64,000 nt of DNA from JAWKRB01 sp041389885 (GCA_041389885.1 JAWKRB010000029.1:1-64000); one strand, 5' to 3'. Positions 9,501 to 17,967 are shown, counted from the first letter of the stretch. The notes: generated by a model from the letters alone, not told the origin. Made by a program: numbers and translations.

Positions 9501-10182
9501 TGCGGTCGGCCGAGACCCTGCGCACCGCGGCGTCGCGCAGCACCTCGGCGCCGTTGACCCAGGCGGCCACGGCCCCCGCGGCGCCCACCCAGAGCGTGGC
9601 GGGCATGGCGGCGGGCGCGGTGACGGTGGTGTGCGCGAAGGCGCAGGCGTTCACGCTCGGCCGCACCAGCGCGTCGAGGGGGACCATGCCGAGGTGCGCG
9701 AGGTCGGGCATGACCCGCCAGCGCACGGGGCGCTCGAGGCCCTCGAAGGTGGCCTCGGGGGAGGGCGGGGCGCCGCGGTCCTGCTCGGGGGGGAGCACGC
9801 GGGCGAAGGCGTTGCGGCCCTCGTTCTCGAAGGGGCCGACGACGGACCAGCGGGTGATCCACCCCAGCTCGCGGAGCATCGCGGCGGAGCCCGCGGTCTG
9901 CCCGAGGTCGCGGCGGAGCTCGGCCTCGAGCTGCGCGGCGGCGGCGCGGCGCAGCGGCGGCAGCGCGGGGCTCGCGCGGAGGCTCTGGGTGCGGTCGAGG
10001 AGGAGCAGGGGGTCGACGAAGTCTCTCAGGCCCCGGAGGCGCTGCAGGGCGAGGGCGGCGGCGGTCGAGGCCGGGGCGGCGCGGACCGCGCGGGTGTGCG
10101 CGGCGAGCCACTCCTCGCCGTTGCGCTGGGCGTCGGCGCGGGGCGCCGCGAGGGCGACGGCGGCGAGGAGCGCGGCGCGCAT
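6508..10182 (-). CDS. DUF3857 and transglutaminase-like protein, catalytic triad present
   Basis: 1224 aa. The chosen ATG at 10182 opens a short signal peptide (MRAALLAAVALAAPRADA), so the protein should be exported. The order is: signal peptide, helical region, jelly-roll-like segment (around residues 180-260), TPR-like repeats to about 630, DUF3857 (about 660-800), a transglutaminase-like domain and a beta-rich C-terminal domain. Cys915 (in GDCKDKA), His958 (FNHAI) and Asp971 (LDGT) form the expected triad. Such proteins may cleave or ligate peptides in the envelope, but no substrate is established for this family. It is the first gene of a pair with its degenerate paralog, linked by a 4-bp ATGA overlap. 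It diverges from the UbiA-like gene, with 42 bp between the two starts. Confidence 0.9.
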   Translation of the reverse strand: MRAALLAAVALAAPRADAQRNGEEWLAAHTRAVRAAPASTAAALALQRLRGLRDFVDPLLLLDRTQSLRASPALPPLRRAAAAQLEAELRRDLGQTAGSAAMLRELGWITRWSVVGPFENEGRNAFARVLPPEQDRGAPPSPEATFEGLERPVRWRVMPDLAHLGMVPLDALVRPSVNACAFAHTTVTAPAAMPATLWVGAAGAVAAWVNGAEVLRDAAVRRVSADRSGAAVRLRAGANRVMLKLCTDDRGMAFFARLTRPNGAPLANLAVDPNPAAAPTISPLPVTAAPPEQGVLATLRAAAARPGATAQSLEDYARWLALTGADDPADPQAADLAERAARAQPTVSRWMLLAELSTDRNRRLQALQRAYALAPGDAHVLSALGHERRVGVHPEESLPYLDAAMRGDDGFVLPWIEHALALDDIGLQVTAHERLTEAAARAPRTAALLRARIGVAEHAGQHDEATRLRRALREIRATDLDVLEGLARDARAVGDRPTVVALAEEMLALRPDRLSVYSTAAGLLESAGEGARGAAVLARACEDIAPEETGLWRARAELEERLGHRDDARAAMRRVLALRPQDREVRAHLEALEPSEPRADEALAEEPAAFLARRGDPASPQRAEDFHVRSLQELTARTVYANGLSGMFRQAVYEVRTEQGARDGRVYTMSYDPESQRFELRAARVHHRDGSVEEGVQLDEFAVNSDPSMRMYFTNRVAQVRFANLAPGDVVELRWRVDDVSFRNVFADYFGDLQLVQAEVPRARFRYVLRAPRGRRFYFSDLAPAGLPALRHEERDDGDARVHTFSADDVPALHPEERAPGRTERGMYLHVSTYRTWAEVGAWWWGLVRDQLVADDRLRATVRRITAGMTDPRDKVRAVYDWVIANTRYVALEFGIHGYKPYAVPQVCTRGFGDCKDKASVIVTMLREAGVEAHLVLIRTRDQGTILAEPASLAVFNHAIAYVPSLDLYLDGTAQNSGMNELPSGDQGASALVVDPSGGARFVTTPVFTAAQNVTRVEAAVRVDADGAAEFHVTQSQRGPDAGGVRARLSVPATRAERIEDDLRDRWAGIRVTAVRAGDLTDVEADARFEYDARLPQLGTRQGADMLLHGAAPMDLSRRYAARTNRRYDLVLGVPSTLDETRRVTLPAGASAVDVPPAVEIDNEFGRFEYRVTASGSTLLVRRVLTLRRDRVTPQEYPAFRAFCSAVDEALARRVTVRLPGGAR

Positions 10183-10224
10183 GGACAGGGTGGCACCGGG
10201 CGGATAGTGTCCGCGCGCCCTTCG

Positions 10225-11121
10225 ATGCTCGCAGGAATGATCAAGACCGCGCGCCCCAAGCAGTGGGTGAAGAACCTCTTCGTGCTGGCGCCGGTGGTGT
10301 TCGCGAAGGATCTCTTTCATGGGGACGTGCTGCTCCGAGCGCTGGGGGCCTTCACGGCGTTCTCGCTCCTGGCCGGGGCGATCTACACGATCAACGACCT
10401 GGTCGACGTCGAAGACGACCGCCAGCATCCGACGAAGAAGAACCGACCCATCGCGGCGGGGATAGTTCCCGAGCCGGCGGCGAAGGTCATGGCGGCGGTG
10501 CTGGTCGTCGTCGCCCTGGGCCTGGCCGCGGCGCTCGACTCGCGGGTGGCCCTGGTCGCCGCCGCCTACCTCTTGAAGGACCTCGCGTACTCCCTGCGCC
10601 CGCTGCGCCTCAAAGACGTGGCCTACGTCGACGTGGGCCTCATCGCCCTGGGATTCGTCTTTCGCGTGACCGCCGGCTCCTTCGCGGTGTCGACGGCGGA
10701 TCATCCCGTGCGCCCCTCGGGGTATCTCATCTTGTGCACGGCGTTTCTTGCACTCTTCCTGGGGTTTGGGAAGCGCTGGCACGAGCTGATGACCAACTCG
10801 TCGAAGGCCCGCGAGGTGCTCGAGCGCTACGGACGTCGCACCCTCGGCTTCACCCTCTATGCCACGGGCTTCGCCACCCTCGCGGTGTACCTCGCGTGGA
10901 CCCTCGACCCCCCGCAGCCGCTGGTCTTCGCCAAGCAGTACCTCTGGTCGACCACCCCGCTGGTGTTCCTGGCGATGACGCGCTTCGTGAAGCTCTTGAA
11001 CTCTCGCGATGGCGAGTCGCCCACCGACGCGATGCTGCGCGACGTCCCCTTCGTGGTGACGGTGCTCGCCTGGGCGCTGCTGATGGTCACCATGATCTAC
11101 CAGCTCCGCCCCGCGAGCTGA
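10225..11121 (+). CDS. UbiA-family prenyltransferase, decaprenyl-phosphate phosphoribosyltransferase-like
   Basis: 298 aa polytopic membrane protein of the UbiA superfamily with about eight hydrophobic segments. The first Asp-rich motif starts at N57 (NDLVDVEDDRQHP) and is followed by KNRPIAAG. The second conserved region is at about 118-135 (KDLAYSLRPLRLKDV). This motif set resembles decaprenyl-phosphate phosphoribosyltransferases, which transfer phosphoribose from PRPP to a polyprenyl phosphate in the inner membrane to make a lipid-linked pentose donor for cell-surface glycans. No epimerase (DprE1/DprE2) lies beside it. An alternative ATG four codons in (10237) is possible. The hsdM-like gene begins 4 bp after the stop, so the two are probably cotranscribed, which is an odd pairing. 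Confidence 0.88.
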   Translation: MLAGMIKTARPKQWVKNLFVLAPVVFAKDLFHGDVLLRALGAFTAFSLLAGAIYTINDLVDVEDDRQHPTKKNRPIAAGIVPEPAAKVMAAVLVVVALGLAAALDSRVALVAAAYLLKDLAYSLRPLRLKDVAYVDVGLIALGFVFRVTAGSFAVSTADHPVRPSGYLILCTAFLALFLGFGKRWHELMTNSSKAREVLERYGRRTLGFTLYATGFATLAVYLAWTLDPPQPLVFAKQYLWSTTPLVFLAMTRFVKLLNSRDGESPTDAMLRDVPFVVTVLAWALLMVTMIYQLRPAS

Positions 11122-11125
11122 GCCC

Positions 11126-12559
11126 GTGCTGACCCAGGCCCGGCTCGAGCAGGCCCTGTGGGCCGCCGCGCAGGCGCTCCGCGGCGCCATCGACGCCGCT
11201 GACTACCGCGGGGTGATCCTCGGCGCGGTGTTTCTCAAGCGCCTCTCGGACGTCGCCGACGAGGGCGAGGGCGCCTCCTTCGCCGTGCCTCCCGAGGCCC
11301 GCTGGCGGACCCTCCGCGCGGTCGAGCGGCGCGTGGGCGAGGCGCTCGACCGCGCGTGCGCGTCCCTCGAGCGCGCCAACCCGTCGATCGCGGGGGTGCT
11401 CACCGCCACGGGCTTTCGCCAGCCCCACCGCCTCGGCCCGATGGACCAGCGCGACCGCGCCCTCCGTCGGCTCCTCGACGCCCTCGACCCGGTCCCGCTG
11501 GGCAACGCCGCGCTCCCCGACCCCGACGTGCTCGGTCGCGCCTACGAGTACCTCATCGCGCGCTTCGCCGACGACGCCGGGCGCAAGGGCGGCGAGTTCT
11601 ACACCCCGAGGGGGGTGGTGAAGCTCCTCGTCGAGATCCTCGACCCGCGGGAGGGCATGCGCGTGTGCGACCCCACCTGCGGCTCCGCGGGGATGCTCGT
11701 CGCCGTCGCCCAGCGCGCGAGCGCGCGCGGCCACGACCCCCGCGCGCTCACGCTCCACGGTCAGGAGAAGAACGCCGCGACCTGGGCCCTGGCGCGCATG
11801 AACCTTCTGCTCCACGGCCTGCCCGGCGCGAGGATCGAGCACGGCGACACCCTCCGCGAGCCAAAGCTCTTGTCCCCCAACGGTTTGTGCCGATACCACC
11901 GGGTGATCGCGAACCCCCCCTTCAGCCTCGCCGACTGGGGGCGCGAGCTCGCCGCCGGCGACGCGCACGGGCGCTTTCGCTTCGGCGTGCCGCCGCGCGC
12001 ACGGGGCGACCTGGCCTTCGTGCAGCACATGGTGGCGACCCTCGACGACGGGGGCGTGGCGGCGGTGGTGCTCCCGCAGGGCGCGCTCTTTCGCGGCGGC
12101 GCCGAGGCCGAGATTCGCCGGGGGATGCTCCGCGAGGGCCTCGTCGACGCGGTGATCGCGCTCCCCGACGGGCTCTTTCACGGCACGCCGATCCCCGCGT
12201 CGGTGCTGGTGCTGCGCAAGGGGCGCGAGGTCGGCGCCGGGGTCTTCATGGTCGACGCCCGCGGCGACTACGAGGCTGGACCGCGTCAGAACTCGCTGCG
12301 AGACCGTGACATCGAGCGCATCACGGCGGCGCTTCGAACACGCGAGGCGACCGCCGGCGTGGCGGCGTCGGTGCCGGTCGAGGCGCTGCTCGAGGGCGAC
12401 GCGGCGCTCTCTCCCGCGGGGCACGTGGGCGGGGCCAGGTCGCGCGCGCCGGTCGCGCTCGGCGAGGCGCTCGAGGCGCTCGAGCGCCAGGCGAGGGCGC
12501 GCGACGACGCCGAGCGCGCGATGCACCTCGCGCTGGCGCGGCTGAAGTCGCGGGGCTGA
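11126..12559 (+). CDS. hsdM: Type I restriction-modification methylase subunit (HsdM-like), orphan
   Basis: 477 aa, GTG start, the usual length for HsdM. The N-terminal helical region carries the HsdM_N-type ILGAVFLKRLSD. The methylase core has motif I DPTCGSAGM at D182 (S-adenosylmethionine binding) and the catalytic motif IV NPPFS at N263, plus the GGEFYTP loop before motif I. It should methylate adenine N6 when complexed with a specificity subunit. No hsdS or hsdR gene is adjacent: upstream is the UbiA-like gene and downstream a convergent lipoprotein gene. The Glu/Arg/Ala-rich C-terminus could be a helical dimerisation tail. It may work with an HsdS encoded elsewhere, or be a remnant of a lost system; the motifs look intact. 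Confidence 0.9.
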   Translation: MLTQARLEQALWAAAQALRGAIDAADYRGVILGAVFLKRLSDVADEGEGASFAVPPEARWRTLRAVERRVGEALDRACASLERANPSIAGVLTATGFRQPHRLGPMDQRDRALRRLLDALDPVPLGNAALPDPDVLGRAYEYLIARFADDAGRKGGEFYTPRGVVKLLVEILDPREGMRVCDPTCGSAGMLVAVAQRASARGHDPRALTLHGQEKNAATWALARMNLLLHGLPGARIEHGDTLREPKLLSPNGLCRYHRVIANPPFSLADWGRELAAGDAHGRFRFGVPPRARGDLAFVQHMVATLDDGGVAAVVLPQGALFRGGAEAEIRRGMLREGLVDAVIALPDGLFHGTPIPASVLVLRKGREVGAGVFMVDARGDYEAGPRQNSLRDRDIERITAALRTREATAGVAASVPVEALLEGDAALSPAGHVGGARSRAPVALGEALEALERQARARDDAERAMHLALARLKSRG

Positions 12560-12567
12560 GTCGACGG

Positions 12568-12581
12568 CCGCGGGCCCGCGG
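12568..12581. terminator. GC palindrome between convergent genes
   Basis: A perfect 14-bp palindrome, CCGCGGGCCCGCGG, sits in the 53-bp gap between the ends of hsdM and the convergent lipoprotein gene. It could fold as a short hairpin and end transcription from either side, but no T-run follows. Confidence 0.3.
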
Positions 12582-12612
12582 GGGCGGCGACGGGGGCGCA
12601 CGGCGGCGCGGA

Positions 12613-14526
12613 TCAGCGCAGGGGCCAGGCGCCGCGGTAGATGCGGTCGGTGGATCGCACGACGCCGTCGTCGAGGACGTAGACCTCGGTGAAGTCTCCG
12701 CCGCCGAGGGCGCGCGAGGAGAGCCGCTCGTCGACGAAGGCGCCGGTGGAGCTGCCTTGCGGTCGGTCGCGGAGGTAGTCGTCCAGGAGCCACACCCCCA
12801 GCGCGCTCGCGTCGAGGCGCCGCCGCGTGGCCTCGAGCTCGGACGCGTCGGGTTCGCGGCCGAACGACAGCGCCAGGACCGTCGTGGCTCGCCCGTCGGG
12901 CGTGCGCCGCGCGCGCCACGCGAGGTCCTGCATCGCGCCCCACTGGAGCGCGCAGTCGGGCAGCAGCAGCGCGACCTGGCTCGGCCCGGGGAGCGGGAGC
13001 GCGGCGGGGCCGGGCGCGCCGCTCCTCGCCCGCCACGACCAGAAGCGCTCCCCCGTCGCCACCGGGCGCTCGACCTGCGGCCGCGGGCTCGACTCGTAGA
13101 CGTAGATCGTTCCCAGGTCACTGCGCCCCAGGGGCTCGGCCTCGGCGCTGTACACCCTGAGCCGCACCGAGCGGCTCGACGGCTCGTACCACCGGGCCAG
13201 GTCCGCCGCGGGGAGCGCGAAGCGGTGCGTCGCGCCGGGCGCCACCACGGCCTCGGTCACGGGGAGGCGCACGAGCCCCATGGTCGGGTCGGGTCCGAGC
13301 CGCTCGAGACGCAGCGTCAGCGTCGCGTCACCGGGGTTGCGCGCCGCCACCACCCCGTCGTCCCCGGCTCGCAGAAACGACCCCTGCCCGACCTCTGGAA
13401 TCAGCGCGCTCCCCGCCACGTCGACCTCGAACACCCTCACGTGACGCCAGTCGGCCACCAGCAGCTGCGCCCCGTCGTCCCGCAGGAGCGCGTCGAGGCT
13501 GCCGTACCGCGCGGGGTCGAAGCCCGCCACGCGCGGGGTCTCGCCGCGGAGGTCATAGAGCCAGGCGCCCGTCGAGCACGCCACGGCGAGGGCGCTCCCC
13601 GCCACGTCGCCGCTCGTCGCGACGCAGGGCGGGTTCACGCGCTGGAGCACCCGCGGCGCGTCGCTCGAGAGGTCGACGACCCACACCCCCGACGAGCCGA
13701 GGGCCACCACCGCGCGGTCGCCGCGCACGCGCAGGCCCAGCGGCGGCCCGTCGAGGGCGAGGGCGCCGCGCTCGGTCACCTCGCGCCCCGCGACGCGGAG
13801 CGAGAGCAGCCCGCGCCCGCGCTCGAGCGCCGCGACGGTCGCGCCGTCGCCGTCGATCTCCACCACGTCCCCGCGCACGGCCGTCGACTCGGCCAGGCCC
13901 AGCGCGCCGTCGGAGCCCACGGGCACTCGCAGCAGGCCGCGGTCGAAGCCCGCGACGAGGAGCGCGTCGTCGAGGGCGTGGAGGTCCGGTCGCCCGAGGC
14001 CGTCTTCGGGGCGGAGGCTCTCGCGCGAGCGGGCGTCGGGCTCGTCGGGGTTCGTGAGGTCGAAGCGGGCGATCCCCGAGTCTGCCGCGGAGCAGAAGAG
14101 CCACGGGGCGCGCGGGTGCGCCGCGAGGCTCACGCACCGGGGATAGGGCGACGGACCCATCGTCGGCGCGCCGGCCCCCACGGGCTCCGTCGACGACTCC
14201 CAGGTGAGGGCGCCCCGCGCGTCGATGCGCCAGGTCATCACCCCCGCGCTGCTGTTCGCCCCGTAGAGATGTCCCGCGCGCAGCAGCAGCCGGGTGAGGT
14301 GCGCCGTGCCGCTCTGCGTCGGTGGGAGCGCGGTCTCTCCGACCAGGACGAGCCCCGAGCGCGGCGTCGACACCGACGCGTCACGCGGCGCGAACGGCGC
14401 GTCGACTGCCCCCTCCGGCGTGTCGGTCGGGACGGGCGGAGCGCTCCCTCCCGGTGTGCCCCCGCACGCGGCCACGCCGGCGAGCAGCGCGACACCGCGG
14501 AGGCAGACGCCGTCGCGTCGGAGCAT
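12613..14526 (-). CDS. Lipoprotein with beta-propeller-like repeats and thioredoxin-like tail
   Basis: 637 aa. The start at 14526 is chosen because it opens a clean lipoprotein signal ending at LLAGVAAC. After a Pro/Thr/Asp-rich linker come repeated blade-like units (LLVAGFDRGLLRV, LGSSGVWVVDLS, ACSTGAWLYDLRG) typical of an LVIVD or WD-like beta-propeller over residues about 55-400. A beta-rich middle follows. The last 150 residues (beginning near QVALLLPDCALQWG) resemble an AhpC/TSA thioredoxin fold but keep only one Cys in that motif. The protein is probably surface- or periplasm-anchored; the role is not recognised. It faces the convergent hsdM gene and has its promoter side toward the divergent FG-GAP lipoprotein gene. 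Confidence 0.82.
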   Translation of the reverse strand: MLRRDGVCLRGVALLAGVAACGGTPGGSAPPVPTDTPEGAVDAPFAPRDASVSTPRSGLVLVGETALPPTQSGTAHLTRLLLRAGHLYGANSSAGVMTWRIDARGALTWESSTEPVGAGAPTMGPSPYPRCVSLAAHPRAPWLFCSAADSGIARFDLTNPDEPDARSRESLRPEDGLGRPDLHALDDALLVAGFDRGLLRVPVGSDGALGLAESTAVRGDVVEIDGDGATVAALERGRGLLSLRVAGREVTERGALALDGPPLGLRVRGDRAVVALGSSGVWVVDLSSDAPRVLQRVNPPCVATSGDVAGSALAVACSTGAWLYDLRGETPRVAGFDPARYGSLDALLRDDGAQLLVADWRHVRVFEVDVAGSALIPEVGQGSFLRAGDDGVVAARNPGDATLTLRLERLGPDPTMGLVRLPVTEAVVAPGATHRFALPAADLARWYEPSSRSVRLRVYSAEAEPLGRSDLGTIYVYESSPRPQVERPVATGERFWSWRARSGAPGPAALPLPGPSQVALLLPDCALQWGAMQDLAWRARRTPDGRATTVLALSFGREPDASELEATRRRLDASALGVWLLDDYLRDRPQGSSTGAFVDERLSSRALGGGDFTEVYVLDDGVVRSTDRIYRGAWPLR

Positions 14527-14676
14527 CGTCGCACTGTAGCCGTACGCCCCGACGCCCGCACCCACCATCGCGCCCCCCCGCGAGGCCGAGCACCCAGGAG
14601 AGAATTCCGCGCCAGCTCCGCACCGAGATAGCCCGTGCGGCATCTAAGTCGCACCCAGGTCTTGCGAGGGATCCTG

Positions 14677-16206
14677 ATGAGGCACACGAGCACAAGTGTT
14701 CTCGCGGTCACGGTGGCCCTGATGGGGTGCGGTGATCCGAACGGGGAGGGGCAGAACGCGCCGGCTGGAGTGTCGTTCACGCCCGAGGTGCAGCGGGCGA
14801 CCTGGGTGGACCAGACCGCGCGGCGGGTGGCGCCGGGGGTTGAGGTCGCAGGCTGCGCCACGTCGCGCTTCGTCGACCTCGACGGCGATGGCCTCGTCGA
14901 GATGCTGGTGCCGACGATGAGCGGCGCGGTGCTGGTGCATCCCGTGCGAGACGGGCGCATCCACCCGCGCAGCGCGGTCGTGGGTGAAGCGAGGGAGGGC
15001 ACCACGACCACCTGGTACGCCCACGGTTGCCTGCTGCACGTGCAGGACCTCGACGGCGACGGCCACCTCGACCTCGTGACGCGGGGCGATCAGGGCGCGC
15101 TGCGGGTGCGCTGGATGCGCGGGATGACGGTGCGCGAGGAGCGCCTGCACGTGCTGCCCGCGTCGCAGCGCGCGGCGGAGGTCGTCGACGTCGCGCTGTG
15201 GGTGCAGGGCGCCCGTCGCTGGTTGCTGGCCGCGGTGTCACCCGACGAGTCCGACCAGAGCGAGGAGCCCTACCTGGACTTCACGATCGCGGCGGATCGC
15301 TCCCGCGCGGAGGCGCGCGGGTACACCCCCGAGGGGCGCCTGAGCGCCATCGCCCTCGATGGCCCGGGCTCGCTTCGTGACGTGCCCATCGCGGGCGACA
15401 CCCGATGCCTCGGCGGGGGCATCACCCCGCTCGGGTCGCAGGTGCTGGTGGCGTGTGACTTCGGCGCCCAACGGCGGGTGCGCGCCGACGCGCAGGGGGC
15501 GTTGCGGGTGGAGGAGATCCCCGGGTCCTACGGTCACGGCATGGGGATCAGCCCGGTGGAGCTGCCCGACGGTCGGGAGGTGTTCCTCGTGAGCTCCCTG
15601 GGCGGTTGGATGGTGATCCCCGAAGACCTCTCCTCGGCCCAGGTGTTCGGGGTGGTGCCCGCGGTGCCCTGGGAGATGTCCGCGGTGGACCTCAACCACG
15701 ACGGAGTTCTCGACCTCGTGACCCAGGGCAACGGCGTCGCCGCGCACCCGAGCGCCACCACCCCCGCGCTGCTCCGTCGGCTCTTTCTCGAAGGCGAGGT
15801 CCCGATCACCGGGAGCTGGGGGCTCGTGAGCGAGCGCCTCGGCGACCGGGTGCGCTACCGCCCGTTGCTCACCGAGACGCCGCGACCCTCTGGGGTCATG
15901 GGCCGTAAGCACTCCCTGGCCGACCTCGATGGCGACGGGACCCTGGAGCAGGTGTACTTCCAGGCGCGCCTCGGCGGGGCGCCGCGCCGGGGCGAGCTGG
16001 TGGTGGGTCACACGGTCGTTCCGGGCAGCGTGGGCGCGGTCAGGTCGGTGTACGTGCCGCCGCAGCCGGTGCCCACCCGCTGGCGCGCGTCGTGCCCCGA
16101 CGGCACCGAGCGCGCGTGGTGGGTCTATCCCGCGCTCGGGCTCGGCGGCAACAACCAGACCTACTACGCGTACGCGTGCGAGTCGCAGGCGCCGACCCCG
16201 CGGTGA
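14677..16206 (+). CDS. FG-GAP/VCBS repeat lipoprotein
   Basis: 509 aa. The ATG at 14677 is preceded by GAGGG at 14666-14670 with a 6-nt spacer and opens a lipoprotein signal ending at VALMGC. An earlier in-frame ATG at 14635 lacks both features. Four calcium-binding-type loops of the FG-GAP/VCBS kind are visible: DLDGDG at about residues 67, 124 and 416, and DLNHDG at 338. These mark blades of an integrin-like beta-propeller. The protein is likely displayed on the outside of a membrane and may bind ligands in a Ca2+-dependent way; the target is unknown. It ends 13 bp from the convergent DUF2306 membrane protein gene. Confidence 0.88.
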   Translation: MRHTSTSVLAVTVALMGCGDPNGEGQNAPAGVSFTPEVQRATWVDQTARRVAPGVEVAGCATSRFVDLDGDGLVEMLVPTMSGAVLVHPVRDGRIHPRSAVVGEAREGTTTTWYAHGCLLHVQDLDGDGHLDLVTRGDQGALRVRWMRGMTVREERLHVLPASQRAAEVVDVALWVQGARRWLLAAVSPDESDQSEEPYLDFTIAADRSRAEARGYTPEGRLSAIALDGPGSLRDVPIAGDTRCLGGGITPLGSQVLVACDFGAQRRVRADAQGALRVEEIPGSYGHGMGISPVELPDGREVFLVSSLGGWMVIPEDLSSAQVFGVVPAVPWEMSAVDLNHDGVLDLVTQGNGVAAHPSATTPALLRRLFLEGEVPITGSWGLVSERLGDRVRYRPLLTETPRPSGVMGRKHSLADLDGDGTLEQVYFQARLGGAPRRGELVVGHTVVPGSVGAVRSVYVPPQPVPTRWRASCPDGTERAWWVYPALGLGGNNQTYYAYACESQAPTPR

Positions 16207-16219
16207 CGCCCTCTCGCGC

Positions 16220-16966
16220 TCAACGATCGCCGCCGCGCGCCGCCCTGAGTGCCCGGTCACCGCCGTCGCGGAGGGGGCCGCCGGGGCGACTCAAGAGGGG
16301 GGTCTGCGACGGAGCGGGCGCTGCGTCGCCGGCGACGACGTGTCCGCGCAGCCACCCCTCCACCACGGCGAGGGTCGTGACGAAGCCGATCCAACGCGCG
16401 GCGCCGACCGTCACGTCGCGATCGACGCCCGCCGCGAAGAGCGGCGCCGCGAAGAGCCCGGCGCTCCCGGCCGAGAGCGCCACGCCCGCCGCTCGAGTCA
16501 TCCACCGGCGGTGCTGCGCGACGTCGCGTCGACTGATCGCGCGCAGGCCGAGCGACAGCGTCGTCACCTGGGCTACGATCATCGCCGCGATGACGCTCCG
16601 CGTGGCCAGGCCGCCGATCACGGGGAACACGGCGTTCATCACCCCCGCGCTCATCGACACCGCCAGGCCGACCAGCACGAACACGCGACCGCTCCACCGG
16701 TGAAGCCAGGGCCACCTCCGGCGCGCGGTCGCGCTGAGCTGGAGGGGCGTCAGCGCGAGCAACAGCAGCCCGGCGACGACGTGCGTCAGGCCCGTCGGCC
16801 GATGCGCGAGGAAGGCCGCGTCGGTCGCGTCGGCGGCCGGCGGGGCGCGCAGCAGAAAGCTCAGGCGCGAGAGCGACGGGAGCACCAGGAACACCAGCGC
16901 CACCCACGCCGCGGCGACGCGCAGTCTCCGGGTGCAGGCGGTCGATCGCGCCCGCGCGTCGGTCAC
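16220..16966 (-). CDS. DUF2306-type integral membrane protein
   Basis: 248 aa, GTG start at 16966 whose GTGA overlaps the stop of the oxidoreductase gene upstream. Six or so hydrophobic segments alternate with basic loops. H-rich and R-rich turns (LHRWSGRVFV, QHRRWMTRAAG) resemble the DUF2306 family of predicted inner-membrane proteins with conserved His that may bind haem or a quinone. The Arg/Gly-rich C-terminus is probably cytosolic and disordered. The overlap with the quinone oxidoreductase gene suggests one operon; the role (redox or stress) is inferred from that neighbour only. The GTG was chosen because it begins just before the first hydrophobic segment. Confidence 0.78.
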   Translation of the reverse strand: MTDARARSTACTRRLRVAAAWVALVFLVLPSLSRLSFLLRAPPAADATDAAFLAHRPTGLTHVVAGLLLLALTPLQLSATARRRWPWLHRWSGRVFVLVGLAVSMSAGVMNAVFPVIGGLATRSVIAAMIVAQVTTLSLGLRAISRRDVAQHRRWMTRAAGVALSAGSAGLFAAPLFAAGVDRDVTVGAARWIGFVTTLAVVEGWLRGHVVAGDAAPAPSQTPLLSRPGGPLRDGGDRALRAARGGDR

Positions 16967-17967
16967 GCGCCGCCCTCGAGGGTGATCACCACGCTGCCGC
17001 GCTTGCGTCCGGTGTCCACGAGGGCGTGCGCCTCGGCGATGCGCGACAGCGGCATCGTCGCGTCGATCACCGCGCGGAGCTCGCCCCCGCGCGCGAGCTC
17101 GACGAGGCGCCGCACGTCGTCGGGGCGCTCCGCGGCCACGCCCGCGATCACCCGATGGCCCGAGAGGCGCCCCTGCCACGGGGCCGCGAGCAGACCCGCG
17201 AGGCCGCACACCACCCGCAGGAGCCTGCCGCCCGGCGCTAGCACGCGGCGGCAGCGGGCGTAGTCGGTGGCGCCGACGCAGTCCATGACGACGTCCCAGC
17301 GGAGCTCGCCGCGGGTGAAGTCTTCGGCGGCGTAGTCGATGACCCGGGTCGCTCCGAGCTCTCTCACGAGCGCCGCGTTGGCCGCGCTGCACACCGCGGT
17401 GACCTCGGCGCCCTCGCGCCGCGCGAGCTGCACCGCGGCGACGCCCACCGCCCCCGAGGCGCCGATCACCAGCACGCGCTCGCCCGATCGCAGGCGGGCT
17501 TCGCGCAGGTAGTGGAGCGCGGTGGTCCCGCCGAAGCAGAGCGCGGCGGCCTGCGCCCAAGACAGCGCCTCGGGCTTCGCCGCGACGGGGCCGTCCTCGC
17601 GCACGCACACGTACTCCCCGTGCGCGCCCATCGACGCGCCCAGGAACGCCACCACGGGGTCTCCCACGCGGAATCGGGTCACCTCGGCGCCCGCGGCCTC
17701 GACCACGCCCGAGCACTCCGTCCCGAGCACGGGCCGCCTCGGCGCGCTCCATCCCGCCGCGAGGCGCACGAGCAGCCCCATGCCCGAGGGGACGCGGCGC
17801 GCGCGCAGCCGGGCGTCTCCCGACGACACCGTGGTCGCCCTCACGCGTACGAGGAGGTCGCGAGGTCCCGGCGCGGGGCGCGGTACGTCGCGCAGCGCCA
17901 GCACCTCGGGCGCGCCGTAGCGGGTCACTACGGCGGCGCGCATCGTCGGGGGTTCATCCAGGCTCAT
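16963..17967 (-). CDS. Zinc-type alcohol dehydrogenase/NADPH:quinone oxidoreductase family protein
   Basis: 334 aa MDR-family oxidoreductase. It has an N-terminal GroES-like half (TRYGAPEVLALRDVPRP, GTECSGVVEAAG) and a Rossmann half with the nucleotide loop VIGASGAVGVAA, ending with a typical GRKRGSVVITL strand. Catalytic zinc ligands of the classical zinc enzymes are not apparent, so it belongs with the zeta-crystallin/quinone reductase group that reduces quinones or enals with NAD(P)H in the cytoplasm. The ATG at 17967 is used; a second ATG at 17943 (MRAAVV) also fits and lies nearer the usual family start. It is coupled by GTGA to the DUF2306 gene and divergent from a LysR regulator, which probably controls it. 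Confidence 0.92.
   Translation of the reverse strand: MSLDEPPTMRAAVVTRYGAPEVLALRDVPRPAPGPRDLLVRVRATTVSSGDARLRARRVPSGMGLLVRLAAGWSAPRRPVLGTECSGVVEAAGAEVTRFRVGDPVVAFLGASMGAHGEYVCVREDGPVAAKPEALSWAQAAALCFGGTTALHYLREARLRSGERVLVIGASGAVGVAAVQLARREGAEVTAVCSAANAALVRELGATRVIDYAAEDFTRGELRWDVVMDCVGATDYARCRRVLAPGGRLLRVVCGLAGLLAAPWQGRLSGHRVIAGVAAERPDDVRRLVELARGGELRAVIDATMPLSRIAEAHALVDTGRKRGSVVITLEGGA

Noticed and set aside
11126..12559. Complete type I restriction system
   Set aside because: No specificity or restriction subunit gene is adjacent, so it is reported as an orphan methylase.
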